From the NCBI RefSeq assembly GCF_026151205.1, contig NC_087082.1:1640001-1704000 (forward strand): DNA of 64,000 nucleotides, given 5' to 3'. Every line of letters starts with the position of its first letter. The stretch's first letter is position 1. Shown in pieces: positions 45,268-56,350 of the stretch. Origin of the DNA: Bolinopsis microptera. Its lineage: Eukaryota; Ctenophora; Tentaculata; Lobata; Bolinopsidae. Below the pieces are notes generated by a model, which was not told where the DNA came from, ran no database searches, and worked only from the letters and a program-made list of their open reading frames with translations. The translations under genes and the position numbers were made by a program.

Positions 45268-46060
45268 ATTTCAGCATCATAAAATTTAATCGAATTTCTA
45301 AAGGTCTAGTTAGATATACCAACCAAAAAAGAGTAATGACTATTTTTTAAAACGCATTTAAAAAAATCAATCTCTAGTGCCACCTTTTTATGAACGTGTC
45401 CATATATTAAGACTTTACAGAGAGATATTTGAAATATTATTTTGCGTTTGGAGCTACCCTAATGACCAGGACCCTATATATTTTAAAGAACAAATTAACC
45501 CACAGACCACACAAAATAAGACAGAAAATACGTTATGAACCAAAACTCATGAGGCTGCTAAAATCATTTAACGATCTGCTCCAACAGTTATAAATGTATA
45601 TTATTTCTGTGGAAAATTAGTTTTTAATCGCTCGTTCCAACGCTTAAAGGGCAGCAAGTCTACAAGCCCCACCCGTACCCCCTTTTATTTTATATCATTT
45701 AGAGTTCCTCCTACTTTTTCACAATTTCTCCTATTCTCCTACTTTTCCGCTTTTTGCCGCTTTTTGCTATATCTCTAACTTTGTTTTCCAGGGTTTGGAC
45801 TGGCTTTACCCGTTTAAATCATTTTCATCACATTACATAATACTCAATAAATGTAATAGATTTGTAGTGTTGTATGTAATTAGTTTTTTTACTGTGTTTG
45901 CTGCTTTTTAACCTGTATTGTTTATAAGGTAGATTTGTAATGTGTTAATTTTAAAAATACTCTTTTTGGGATTTCCTCCTTTTCAGTCGTTTTCGTCTTC
46001 TTGATGTTTTCTTTTTTTCGATATTTTCCTTTCTCTGAATTTGTAAGGTTTTTATTTAGT
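45268..46060. other. type B spacer before the unit 8/9 MITE
   Basis: The acceptor TTGTTTTCCAG near 45790, GGTTTGGACTGG and AATAAA, as in the other units. No gene. Confidence 0.45.
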
Positions 46061-46178
46061 TTCACCCATTAGGGACTCGACGAGTGGGTCGTTTATGTGT
46101 TTATGTCCCCTGGGCCCTGTAATTTAGAACCTTCTAGAGGTTCAATACATTGGTTTTAGATTACAAACCAAAATATTA

Positions 46179-47583
46179 CTTACTTACTTGGGGTTGCTTC
46201 ATAGATCCTCTATCGGGTCATCAGAACGGCTGACCACCCGTGCAGCGAAGTTGCTGTCTTTTCTGCGCTCCAGTTCAATAACGAATTCCCGTTCTGGCAA
46301 CAATATCCAGTAACAGGAGGTTCGTCCGGAATAGATGTAACAAACTCCGTCAACAATGACTTGAAACGTAGGGGGTCCTCGATAAGGTGCAGGTTTGCGG
46401 GAATGATGTTCCACAATCGAGGCCCCATCACTACAAATGAGCTGTCAAAGATCGATTGATTCCTTTGGCTACTGGACGTTGACAAGCTAGGGACTACTGC
46501 TTTCTGGCCATAACGGAGTGTATCTGTAAACTGAACGTTGACATCATTAGGACACTTCTTGTGTAGGATCTTCCACATATGAATGATAGTGTAACGTTCT
46601 CTCCTCCGTTGAAGTGACATCAATTTTAAGGCCTTCAGTCTCTGCCAATAGTTCAGATGTTGCACACCATGTATTTTGGACGTAAATGTACGTTGTACTC
46701 CCTCTAGCTCAGCGATATCAGCTTGCTTAGTTGAATTCCAGAGGGGACAACAGTACTCGAGATGGCTTCTGACTAATGACTTGTAGAGGGTCAGCATAGT
46801 GATCTTGTTTCTCGATCTAAAAGCGCTCAGAACCCAAGAGGCAACTTTACGGGCACGATCTGCTATCATAGTAACATGTGAGCTCCAAGACAAGTCCGCC
46901 GAGATCAAAACCCCCAGGTCTTTGACTGCATCCGTAGGGTACATTATGTTACCATGCGAAACTTGATAAGTTTGCGTCAGGATGGCAAACGGGAGGTCTT
47001 GCAAGCTGTTTCGGGGACAGTGTTTGTGCACGAGTATCTCAAATTTATCCTCATGCAATGACATGTTATTGCATCTTGCCCAGTCGATGACAGAGTTGAG
47101 ATCATTTTGCAGTATACTTGCATCTTCAAGTGTATAGATGTGCCTCAAAATCCGTGTATCGTCAGCAAAGAATCTAATGACACATCCTGTGATGCACAGC
47201 TTCATGTCATTAATGAACAAAATGAAAAGCAGCGGGCCCAAAACTGTACCCTGTGGCACTCCGCTTATGATTGCTGCAGCAAGTGATGACATCCCGTCCA
47301 ACACAACACACTGTGTGCGGTCACTTAAGAAGGATTCGATCCACGACACCACCTTTTCGTGAATTCCCATTCTTCTAAGTTTCTTAATAAGCAGTCGGTG
47401 ATCCACTTTATCAAATGCTTTCGCAAAGTCAAGGTATATGGCGTCAGTATCAGCGTTTTTCACCAATCCTTGAACAATGTCATCAACGTGACTAAGCAGT
47501 TGGGTGAGACAGCTCCGCCCAGATCGAAAGCCATGTTGATTATCACAGAGTAATCCGTTCTTCTCTATGAAGCTAACCATGAA
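46179..47583 (-). mobile_element. CR1/Jockey-like LINE, 5'-truncated
   Basis: Minus-strand insertion in the MITE, with a 3' tail of AAGT repeats (the + strand starts CTTACTTACTTGGGG). The target duplication is only about 2 bp or absent. Truncated inside the reverse transcriptase. The 3' end is repeated at 53588-53780. Confidence 0.88.
46210..47583 (-). CDS. partial LINE reverse transcriptase
   Basis: Open frame of about 455 codons: NQHGFRSGRSCLTQLL, YLDFAKAFDKVDH (first catalytic Asp), SGVPQGTVLGPLLFILFIND, the FADDT active-site box, DLGVLISADLSW, and the C-terminal region HLEYCCPLWN and LKLMSLQRRRERYTIIHMWK. No endonuclease (lost to truncation) and no RNase H. Motif order fits the CR1/Jockey group. 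No internal stops, so a recent insertion. Confidence 0.92.
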   Translation of the reverse strand, partial: FMVSFIEKNGLLCDNQHGFRSGRSCLTQLLSHVDDIVQGLVKNADTDAIYLDFAKAFDKVDHRLLIKKLRRMGIHEKVVSWIESFLSDRTQCVVLDGMSSLAAAIISGVPQGTVLGPLLFILFINDMKLCITGCVIRFFADDTRILRHIYTLEDASILQNDLNSVIDWARCNNMSLHEDKFEILVHKHCPRNSLQDLPFAILTQTYQVSHGNIMYPTDAVKDLGVLISADLSWSSHVTMIADRARKVASWVLSAFRSRNKITMLTLYKSLVRSHLEYCCPLWNSTKQADIAELEGVQRTFTSKIHGVQHLNYWQRLKALKLMSLQRRRERYTIIHMWKILHKKCPNDVNVQFTDTLRYGQKAVVPSLSTSSSQRNQSIFDSSFVVMGPRLWNIIPANLHLIEDPLRFKSLLTEFVTSIPDEPPVTGYCCQNGNSLLNWSAEKTATSLHGWSAVLMTR

Positions 47584-47749
47584 TAAACTCCATAAATCTT
47601 GTACGCAGATGCTCAAAATATATAGGGCTACATTATTGACCTCACAATAGGGAGTCGATGGATTACTAAAAATTAAACAACAAAGCTAATAATTCATGAT
47701 AAAATTAGACATATACGACCCACTCGTCCCTAATGCTATAATGGGTTAA

Positions 47750-48147
47750 TTAACTTAGTTTCCTGAAAAGGGTAATCATCTTTGTAAGATTTACTGTTAT
47801 TTTGCTGGGGGAAATATTTCTTCTATTTCAGTGCTGTCTTTGCCGTATGCTGATAGTCTTTGTTGCCAGAAGAACTTGCACTTGCATAGTATATGGCATG
47901 CAGGCACTATATATCTAGACATTTGGTGTCCAAGTTTGCATCTGCCTCTTCCATTACCTCTGTGCAGTAGTCACATTGCAGTTTGATAGCGGACATTTTT
48001 CCATGTGGTTATTTGATTTGTCTTGTTGCTGTTATTTGGACTAATTCAGTCGCAGATTTGTTTTAATTTAATTTACATGAATTCCTTGCTGTTGATCGAC
48101 TATTTTAGTCTTGATAGGACAACTCTACGACTGATAATATAATAGTG
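47750..48147 (+). promoter_or_regulatory. leader of receptor copy 9
   Basis: Leader acceptor CTTCTATTTCAG (AG near 47830-47831) and following 317 bp, ending in the ACTGATAATATAATAGTG form like copies 3 and 4. Confidence 0.35.
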
Positions 48148-49181
48148 ATGGCAATCTTCGGAAACGCTACAGTCAGAGACAATGATGATATGATCTCTTC
48201 ATTAAGAGACGGGAACAATTGGGATGTATTCTTCAACTACTTCTTCGCAGCACTGTTTATCTGTTGTCTCATAATTGGAATAACGCTGTATCCCATTATT
48301 ATCTGGTATCATTCAACAAAGAAGAAATCCCTGCCAACAATCTTGTTCCTACTGATAAGCTCAATCGATTTATTTAAAAGCGTATTCTCCCCGTTTTCTC
48401 TGGTTCCTAAACTTCTATCATCAGTTCATAATTCACCTCTTTACATTGAATTTGATCGAAGTTCCATATCTTGGACATCATATGCTAACAGTGCCATCTT
48501 TACAGTATAGCAGTATGCGATATGGAAATCGATTTGTTGGTTTTACTTTGTGTTTTACGCTACATCCATATCAAAGACCCTATCGTTTCTGCCAGTAAAA
48601 TAAATATTGTTTGTGCTTTTTTCTTTATCGTGGGACTATTAAAGATATCTTCCGGAATAATCGAGGTTCAATGGAAGCCAGTCGCTTACTTTAGGATTTT
48701 TGATGGTGTTTCAACAGCAAATATACTGGTAGCAAGAACATTGCCGATGATTAGTCTTTTTCTAAACTGTTTACTTCTGCTATTTGGAGGCCTATTCAGC
48801 ACACTTACGATAATTCATCTCAAAAATGCAGATACTGCATCATCAGAAGTGTCCAGTAGAAACAAAAGTATTCAAGCTATTGCTGCTATGAACGTTTTCA
48901 ATGTCTTGATTTTGGTAGTGAGTGTCGGTTACTCCATTTATTTGAGCACATTTAACAGCAATAATTTGAGTTCGTTTTGGGACTTTGTTGAGTTTACTAA
49001 CTGTCATGGACTGCCACTTTTACAGTCCTCATTTAATGCTGTCTCATTTCTTCTGATCAGCAGCTCATTCAAGGTTTTTGTTAAAACGTTGCTAAATTTA
49101 AGAAGAGTAAATCCAAACGTTGGGGTAGCAGTTAATCAACAAACTTGCTCAATGGACAGAATCAGTTTACATGGACCATAA
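48148..49181 (+). pseudogene. receptor copy 9, broken in TM3
   Basis: Type B receptor with an 8-base duplication (AGCAGTAT) in ACAGTATAGCAGTATGCG at about 48505-48520 that adds a stop and shifts the frame. The remainder is open from 48522. Six bases (codons for Ile-Asp) are also missing in loop 3 (SSRNKSIQ). Alleles: VFSPFSL, IEFDR, LLVLLC, ASKIN, SSGIIEV, YFRIF, ANILV, SLFLN, STFNSNNLSS, PLLQSS. Probably non-functional. Confidence 0.88.
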
Positions 49182-51713
49182 AACTATCATGCAGCTACTT
49201 CATGGTGCATTAGTGTCACAGACATTAGATACTGGCATCACACTTGACAGTGAAAAGAAAAAGAACTTGAAAAAGAACCGAAATATGGTCTGGTGGTGGG
49301 TATTCCAATTTTAATTCAGAACCCACGGATATCTGATTCAACAAACAAAAAGCATTTAATGGTTGATATGTAACTCTAGAAGCTTAGAATAAGGAGCCTT
49401 CCAAACAGCCTTACCTGTAATTTTGTCGTCAACCTGGCTAGGTGTTGAATTCTGTAAAACGTAAGTATATTATTATTGTATTGAAGATGATTAGACTTTT
49501 AAATTAAGATGGCAATTGGAATCATAATATTAAAAAACGATAAATTTCCCAAAAACTTGTATCTTATATAATGTACGTTTCCAGAAAACGACGAGTCAGA
49601 GCCAAAACGAAAGAAGTATACAAAAGAAAGTTGGCCCGGTCGCAAACAACAAGCTGCCAGCATTGCTCCACTATTATTCTGATATAATATTTGTGTCACT
49701 GACAGACATCTTATTATTGACATGATTATATCACTAGTTGAATTACACAAGGATCTATAGCCATAGTACATACATATTTCAATTGCAATGAAAACTGCAA
49801 TAAAAAGCCGTTTTTATTGCAATTCAATTTCAATTGCAATATGTATGTAATACGGCTTATTTCAGAGCATCTGAAATCATCAACCATGTTGTTTCTGGTC
49901 TCTTCTTAACTTATTGTATTTGAAATGGTATAATGTTAAAGGTTTTAGTCGTAAAAGGCACACAAATCCAGTTTATCTACCATAGCTTTAAATATTCATT
50001 TATCTAAATTAGGCCTTAGGGGAGGGGTTAAATTATTAAATTTACTGTGTAATGTGTATTAGTTAACAACCATTTTAAAGAACAAAATTGCCGACTTTTA
50101 ATTTGTTAATGTGATGATTAAATTTGAGCCATGACAAGGATCCGGGTCCTGGTTCATTGAAAACTGAAAATTAACTATTGATAAACCAACCAGGTGTGAA
50201 ATATTTAATCATTTTCAAAATCAAGGTCAATGAACAGAAAATTGAAGATATTGTGTCTACACGGGTACGGACAAAGTGAGAGACTATATTGTGATTCTAG
50301 ACTATATTGTGATTTTTGATTCATTAGCTTTCATTTCAAGACATAATTACAATTATTGAATCATTTTAGACCCACAGACCAAAACTTATCACTCTTAGGC
50401 CTTCGAAATTGTTTAACCGTCAACATGGATTCAAATATCACATCACAAGAAATGTAGAACGGATAAAAATTGTCATACCGTGCACTATTATCTATTATTA
50501 TGATCAAGCGTGACAGGGTAACTGTAATAGAGCACCGATGGCAATAACAAAAATGTGACTTTTGAATCATAGCCAAGATAAATAGCCAAGAAAAACGTTA
50601 AATGATTTATTAAACACAGCTCAAAATAGGCTTATTTTCAACGTTTAAGTTGTGATCATTGAATCATTTTGGTACCAATAACAATTTCAGATAAGAGATT
50701 CCATTCCTTACATGCATTATAGCCATCATATCAATTTTGGTGTATTTGTGAATAGCACTTTTCAGATTATCTAGTTTTGAATCATCTTGCATTTCTAATT
50801 GTGTGACTTTTGAATCATTGGCACTTAAATAACGATAACCCATGTGATATTATAAGCAATAGAGACTTCGTGATTTCAGGATCATGAAATTTAATCGAAT
50901 TTCTAAAGGTCTAGTTAGATATACCAACCAACAAAGAGTAATGACTATTTTCTAAAACGCATTTAAAAAAATCAATCTCTAGTGCCACTTTTTTATGAAC
51001 GTGTCCATATATTAAGACTGTACAGAGAGATATTTGAAATATTATTTTGCGTTGGAGCTACCCTAATGACCAGGACCCTATATATTTTAAAGAACAAATT
51101 AACCCACAGACCACACAAAATAAGACAGAAAATACGTTATGAACCAAAACTCATGAGGCTGTTAAAATCATTTAACGATCTGCTCCAACACGTCGGTTAT
51201 AAATGTATATTATTTCTGTGGAAAATTAGTTTTTAATCGCTCGTTCCAACGCTTAAAGGGCAGCAAGTCTACAAGCCCCACTCGTACCCCCTTTTATTTT
51301 ATATCATTTAGAGTTCCTCCTACTTTTTCACAATTTCTCCTATTCTCCTACTTTTTCGCTTTTTGCCGCTTTTTGCTATATCTCTATATCTCTAACTTTG
51401 TTTTCCAGGGTTTGGACTGGCTTTACCCGTTTAAATCATTTCCATCACATTACATAATACTCAATAAATGTAATAGATTTGTAGTGTTGTATGTAATTTG
51501 TTTTTATATTTTTGTTCATGGGATTTCTAATCCTTTAATTTTTTACTGTGTTTGCTGCTTTTTAACCTGTATTGTTTATAAGGTAGTTTTGTAATGTGTT
51601 AATTTTAAAAATACTCGTTTGGGATTTCCTCCTTTTCAGTCGTTTTCGTCTTCTTGATGTTTTCTTTTTTTCGATATTTTCCTTTCTCTGAATTTGTAAG
51701 GTTTTTATTTAGT
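49182..51713. other. type B spacer after copy 9
   Basis: Exon Z relic from 49585 (open through KESWPG; Tyr-Ala changed to Tyr-Thr). Shortened AGCC MITE at 49759-49857. Heptamer region 50310-50820 has lost about 50 bp. Acceptor/AATAAA block near 51400-51470. No gene. Confidence 0.5.
49759..49857. mobile_element. AGCC..GGCT MITE with deleted loop, unit 9
   Basis: Same element and site as in units 5, 6 and 8, but the GC-rich loop is deleted (AAAAAGCCGTTTTTATTGC). Unit 10 shares this deletion. Confidence 0.78.
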
Positions 51714-51995
51714 TTAACCCATTAGGGACTCGACGAGTGGGTCGTTTATGTGTTTATGTCCCCTGGGCCCTGTAATTTAGAACCTTCTAGAGGTTCAATA
51801 CATTGGTTTTAGATTACAAACCAAAGTATTAAACTCCACAAATCTTGTACGCAGATGCTCAAAATATATAGGGCTACATTATTGACCTCACAATAGGGAG
51901 TCGATGAATCACTAACAATTAAACAACAAAGCTAATAATTCATGATAAAAGTAGACATAAAAGACCCACTCGTCCCTAATGCTCTAATGGGTTAA
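51714..51995. mobile_element. piggyBac-like TTAA MITE (unit 9/10)
   Basis: Complete TTAACCC..GGGTTAA element. Confidence 0.85.
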
Positions 51996-52493
51996 TTACC
52001 TTAGTTTCCTGAAAAGGGTAATCATCTTTGTAAGATTTACTGTTATTTTGCTGGGGGAAATATTTCTTCTATTTCAGTGCTGTCTTTGCCGTATGCTGAT
52101 AGTCTTTGTTGCCAGAAGAACTTGCACTTGCATAGTATATGGCATGCAGTACGATTATATATCTAGACAGGCACGATATATCTAGACATTTGGTGTCCAA
52201 GTTTGCATCTGCCTCTTCCATTATCTCTGTGCAGTAGTCACATTGCAGTTTGATAGCGGACATTTCTCCATGTGGTAATTTGATAGGTGGATTTTTATAG
52301 GTGGATTTTCCATATATAGATAATTTTAGCAGTGTGTCCTGTTGTCTTGTTGCTGTTATTTGGACTAATTCAGTCGCAGATTTGTTAAAATTTAATTTTC
52401 ATGAATTCCTTGCTGTTGATCTTTAAATTGAACGACTATTTTAGTCTTGATAGGACAACTCTACTACTTTTAGATATCTGGTTTATAATAGTG

Positions 52494-53525
52494 ATGGCAA
52501 TCTTCGGAAACGCTACAGTCAGAGACAATGATGATATGATCTTTTTATTAAGAGACGGGAACAATTGGGATGTATTCTTCAACTACTTCTTCGCAGCACT
52601 GTTTATCTGTTGTCTCATTATTGGAATAACGCTGTATCCTATTATTATCTGGTATCATTCAACACAGAAGAAATCCCTGCCAACAATCTTGTTCCTACTG
52701 ATAAGCTCAATCGATTTATTTAAAAGCGTATTCTCCCCGTTTTCTCTGGTTCCTAAACTTCTATCATCAGTTCATAATTCACCTCTTTACATTGTATTTG
52801 ATCGAAGTTCCATATCTTGGACATCGTATGCTAACAGTGCCATCTTTACAGTATGCGATATGGAAATCGATTTGTTGGTTTTTCTATGTGTTTTACGCTA
52901 CATCCATATCAAAGACCCTATCGTTTCTGCCAGTAAAATAAATATTGTTTGTGCTTTTTTCTTTATCGTGGGACTATTAAAGATATCTTCCGGAATAATC
53001 GAGGTTCAATGGAAACCAGTCGCTTACTTTAGGACTTTTGATGGTGTTTCAACAGCAAATATACCGGTAGCAAGAACATTGCCGATGATTAGTCTTTTTC
53101 TAAACTGTTTACTTCTGCTATTTGGAGGCCTATTCAGCACACTTACGATAATTCATCTCAAAAATGCGGATACTGCATCATCAGAAGTGTCCAGTAGAAA
53201 CATTGACAAAAGTATTCAAGCTATTGCTGCTATGAACGTTTTCAATGTCTTGATTTTGGTAGTGAGTGTCGGTTACTCAATTTATTTGAGCACATTTAAC
53301 AGCAATAATTTGAGTTCGTTTTGGGACTTTGTTGAGTTTACTAACTGTCATGGACTGCCACTTGTACAGTCCTCATTTAATGCTGTCTCATTTCTTCTGA
53401 TCAGCAGCTCATTCAAGGTTTTTGTTAAAACGTTGCTAAATTTAAAAAGAGTAAATCCAAACGTTGGGGTAGCAGTTAATCAACAAACTTACTCAATGGA
53501 CAGAATCAGTTTACATGGACCATAA
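52494..53525 (+). CDS. rhodopsin-like 7-TM receptor, copy 10 (type B)
   Basis: Intact, 343 residues, last copy of the array. Alleles: MIFLLRDGN (as 3 and 4), VFSPFSL, IVFDR, DMEIDLLVFLC, ASKIN, SSGIIEV, YFRTF (Ile-to-Thr, unique), ANIPV, SLFLN, SEV, AIAAMN, STFNSNNLSS, tail NVGVAVNQQTYS. Core landmarks intact. The 3' UTR is interrupted by a LINE tail about 60 bp after the stop. Confidence 0.9.
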   Translation: MAIFGNATVRDNDDMIFLLRDGNNWDVFFNYFFAALFICCLIIGITLYPIIIWYHSTQKKSLPTILFLLISSIDLFKSVFSPFSLVPKLLSSVHNSPLYIVFDRSSISWTSYANSAIFTVCDMEIDLLVFLCVLRYIHIKDPIVSASKINIVCAFFFIVGLLKISSGIIEVQWKPVAYFRTFDGVSTANIPVARTLPMISLFLNCLLLLFGGLFSTLTIIHLKNADTASSEVSSRNIDKSIQAIAAMNVFNVLILVVSVGYSIYLSTFNSNNLSSFWDFVEFTNCHGLPLVQSSFNAVSFLLISSSFKVFVKTLLNLKRVNPNVGVAVNQQTYSMDRISLHGP

Positions 53526-53587
53526 AACTATCATGCAGCTACTTCATGGTGCATTAGTGTCACAGACATTAGATACTGGCATCACAC

Positions 53588-53780
53588 TACTTACTTGGGT
53601 TACTTGGGGTTGCTTCATAGATCCTCTATCGGGTCATCAGAACGGCTGACCACCCGTGCAGCGAAGTTGCTGTCTTTTCTGCGCTCCAGTTCAATAACGA
53701 ATTCCCGTTCTGGCAACAATATCCAGTAACAGGAGGTTCGTCCGGAATAGATGTAACAAACTCCGTCAACAATGACTTGA
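53588..53780 (-). mobile_element. 3' tail of the CR1/Jockey-like LINE
   Basis: About 190 bp nearly identical to 46188-46355 with a second CTTGGGTTACTTGGGG tail repeat, inserted in ATCACACTTGACAG after copy 10. The sites share ACTTGA microhomology. Extreme 5' truncation. Confidence 0.88.
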
Positions 53781-54698
53781 CAGAGAAAAGAAAAAGAACT
53801 TGAAAAAGAACCGAAATATGGTCTGGTGGTGGGTATTCCAATTTTAATTCAGAACCCACGGATATCTGATTCAACAAACAAAAAGAACTCAATGGTTGGT
53901 ACACTGTAGAATCTTAGAATAAGGAGCCTTCCAAACGGCCTTATCTGTTATTTGTCGTCAACCTGGCTAGGTGTTGAATTCTGTAAAACGTAAGTATATT
54001 ATTATTGTATTGAAGATGATTAGACTTTTCAATTAAGATGGCAATTGGAATCATAATATTAAAATACGATAACAACAAGCTGCCAGCATTGCTCCACTAT
54101 TATTCTGATATAATATTTGTGTCACTGACAGACATCTTATTATTGACATGATTATATCACTAGTTGAATTACACAAGGATCTCTAGCCATAGTACATACA
54201 TATTGCAATTGCAATGAAAACTGCAATAAAAAGCCGTTTTTATTGCAATTCAATTTCAATTGCAATATGTATGTAATACGGCTTATTTCAGAGCATCTGA
54301 AATCATCAACCATGTTGTTTCTGGTCTCTTCTTGACTTATTGTATTTGAAATGGTATAATGTTAAAGGTTTTAAACCCAAAAGGCACACAAATCCAGTTT
54401 ATCTACCATAGCTTTATATTCATTTATCTAAATTAGGGGAGGGGTTAAATTATTAAATTGACTGTGTAATGTGTATTAGTTAACAACCATTTTAAAGAAC
54501 AAAATTGCCGACTTTTAATTTGTTAATGTGATGATTAAATTTAAGCCATGACAAGGATCCGGGTCCTGGTTCATTGAAAACTGAAAATTAACTATTGATA
54601 AACCGAAATATTTAATTATTTTCAAAATCAAGGTCAATGAACAGAAAATTGAAGATATTGTGTCTACACGGGTACAGACAAAGTGAGATCAGTTTCAG
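53781..54698. other. last type B spacer and end of the array
   Basis: A deletion of about 115 bp removes the first part of the exon Z relic (ATACGATAACAACAAGC). AGCC MITE at 54185. Array homology stops at GACAAAGTGAGA near 54688, where other units continue GACTATATTGTG. Ten bases later comes the acceptor of an OVCA2-like exon. Confidence 0.6.
54185..54283. mobile_element. AGCC..GGCT MITE with deleted loop, unit 10
   Basis: Same shortened form as unit 9. Confidence 0.78.
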
Positions 54699-56319
54699 AG
54701 AAAAAACTGGAGGTCTCAGAAAAGCTTTAAAGTCTCTCGCTGAATTTGGTATTTTACCCTTATTTATATTTTGACGTTCACACGAGTTCTTCTTGTTAAG
54801 GGGGCAGGGGGGGTCTTCATGGAAATTTTTCTCAAAATCGACTTTTTAGTTGTTTCTGATAGAGGGGGGTAATATCTATCAGATCCCGTGAAAAAATATC
54901 GTTCCTAGCCGAAATTATTGCCGGTCATAGGTCAGCGCATGTGTGTAATTGTATTGCGCGAGAGATTTTTGATCGCGTGCCCTGAAAATCGAGTCAGGGC
55001 AAATCTATCTTCTCCTACATTTTTTGAGCAATCACCCTGAAACTTTCAGGATATGTTCTAGGGATCAATTAGAAGAGATGAGCTGGGCAGAATTTTGAGA
55101 TAGGCCTTTAAAACAATTTTATTCGATTTTGAAAATCGTGGACCTCGAAAAATCATCAAAAAACGAGGTCCAAGATTTTCAAAATCGAATAAAATTTTTT
55201 TAAAGGCCTATCTCAAAATTCAGCCCGGCTCATCTCTTCAAAATGATCCATAGAACATATCCTGAAAGTTTCAAGGTGATTGCTCAAAAAATGGAATAAT
55301 ATTTTTCCACGGGATCAAAAGCATCTGATAGATATTACTCCCCTCTATCAGAAACAACTAAAAAGTTCAGCTCACCGCTATCATTGAAGCTTGCAAATAT
55401 CTATCTACATATACCAACACACACATCATCATATGGTCTGACAGTCTATCATCTATTCAAGCTCTCTCCGCACTTTCAACGCGGAGTAGAACTACAAGAG
55501 ACTGTTACGACTCTCTTAATTCACTCGGATCCAACAACACGCTAGATATACGATGGATTGCAGCACACATCGGATTGTGGGGGAACGAAAAAGCAGATGA
55601 GCTGGCCAAGCTTGGCACTATCAGCGAATCCACTTTGAGGTGTCCAATTCCACAATCCTACATCAAGCGTCAAATCGACAACAAAGTCAACAGACTGAAT
55701 CAGGAAACTTGGTCAACTGACGGTCCCAGACACACCAAACTGACACTCGGCCACAAGCATGCCAAAATCATCAAAAACCTCAACACTACACTCAGCAACA
55801 ACAGACAAGATTACAGAACTGCAGTTCACCTCATCACGGGTCACTGCGGCCTAAATAAACACCTTCACACCATTTGCAAATCAAACACCAGTGCTTGTCC
55901 TATGTGCGGGGACGGAGAGGAAACTGTCTCACACTTCCTTGGACAGTGTCCGGCTATTGCCCAAATTAGAGGTCAATATTTCCAGGACTACTACCTCTCT
56001 GTCAATGACATATTCGACAACCAACACATCACCACAATTGTCAATTTCACAAACCGCACCAAACGCTTAATTGTGCCGGAAGAGCTGGATCAGACCGGGG
56101 TGACTTAAAGTATTATCTCATATGCTGTCTCGTCTCGTTTTACTCTTCCAAACCCAGCTGGCATTTAAGCGTATCATTTTGACTCATATAACATCCTACA
56201 CCACCCTCCACCAATCACTCTGATCTCACCGGCAACCTTCCCCAAGGTTGCCACACCCCAGAGGTAGGCAGAGCATCTCAATGCTATCCTCTCGTGGGCT
56301 ATCATGGCCCAGCCTCTCT

Positions 56320-56350
<31 letters not shown>

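Larger units (their letters stand above)
46061..47749. mobile_element. piggyBac-like TTAA MITE (unit 8/9), split by a LINE
   Basis: Left end TTCACCCATTAGGG (mutated TTAA), right end TAATGGGTTAA. Interrupted at about 46178 by a LINE and resumed at 47584 (TAAACTCCATAAATC). Confidence 0.82.

Noticed and set aside
44667-45322. Pro/Gly/Arg-rich frames (RPRPGPG)
   Set aside because: Translation of CCCGGC repeats in the hAT element.
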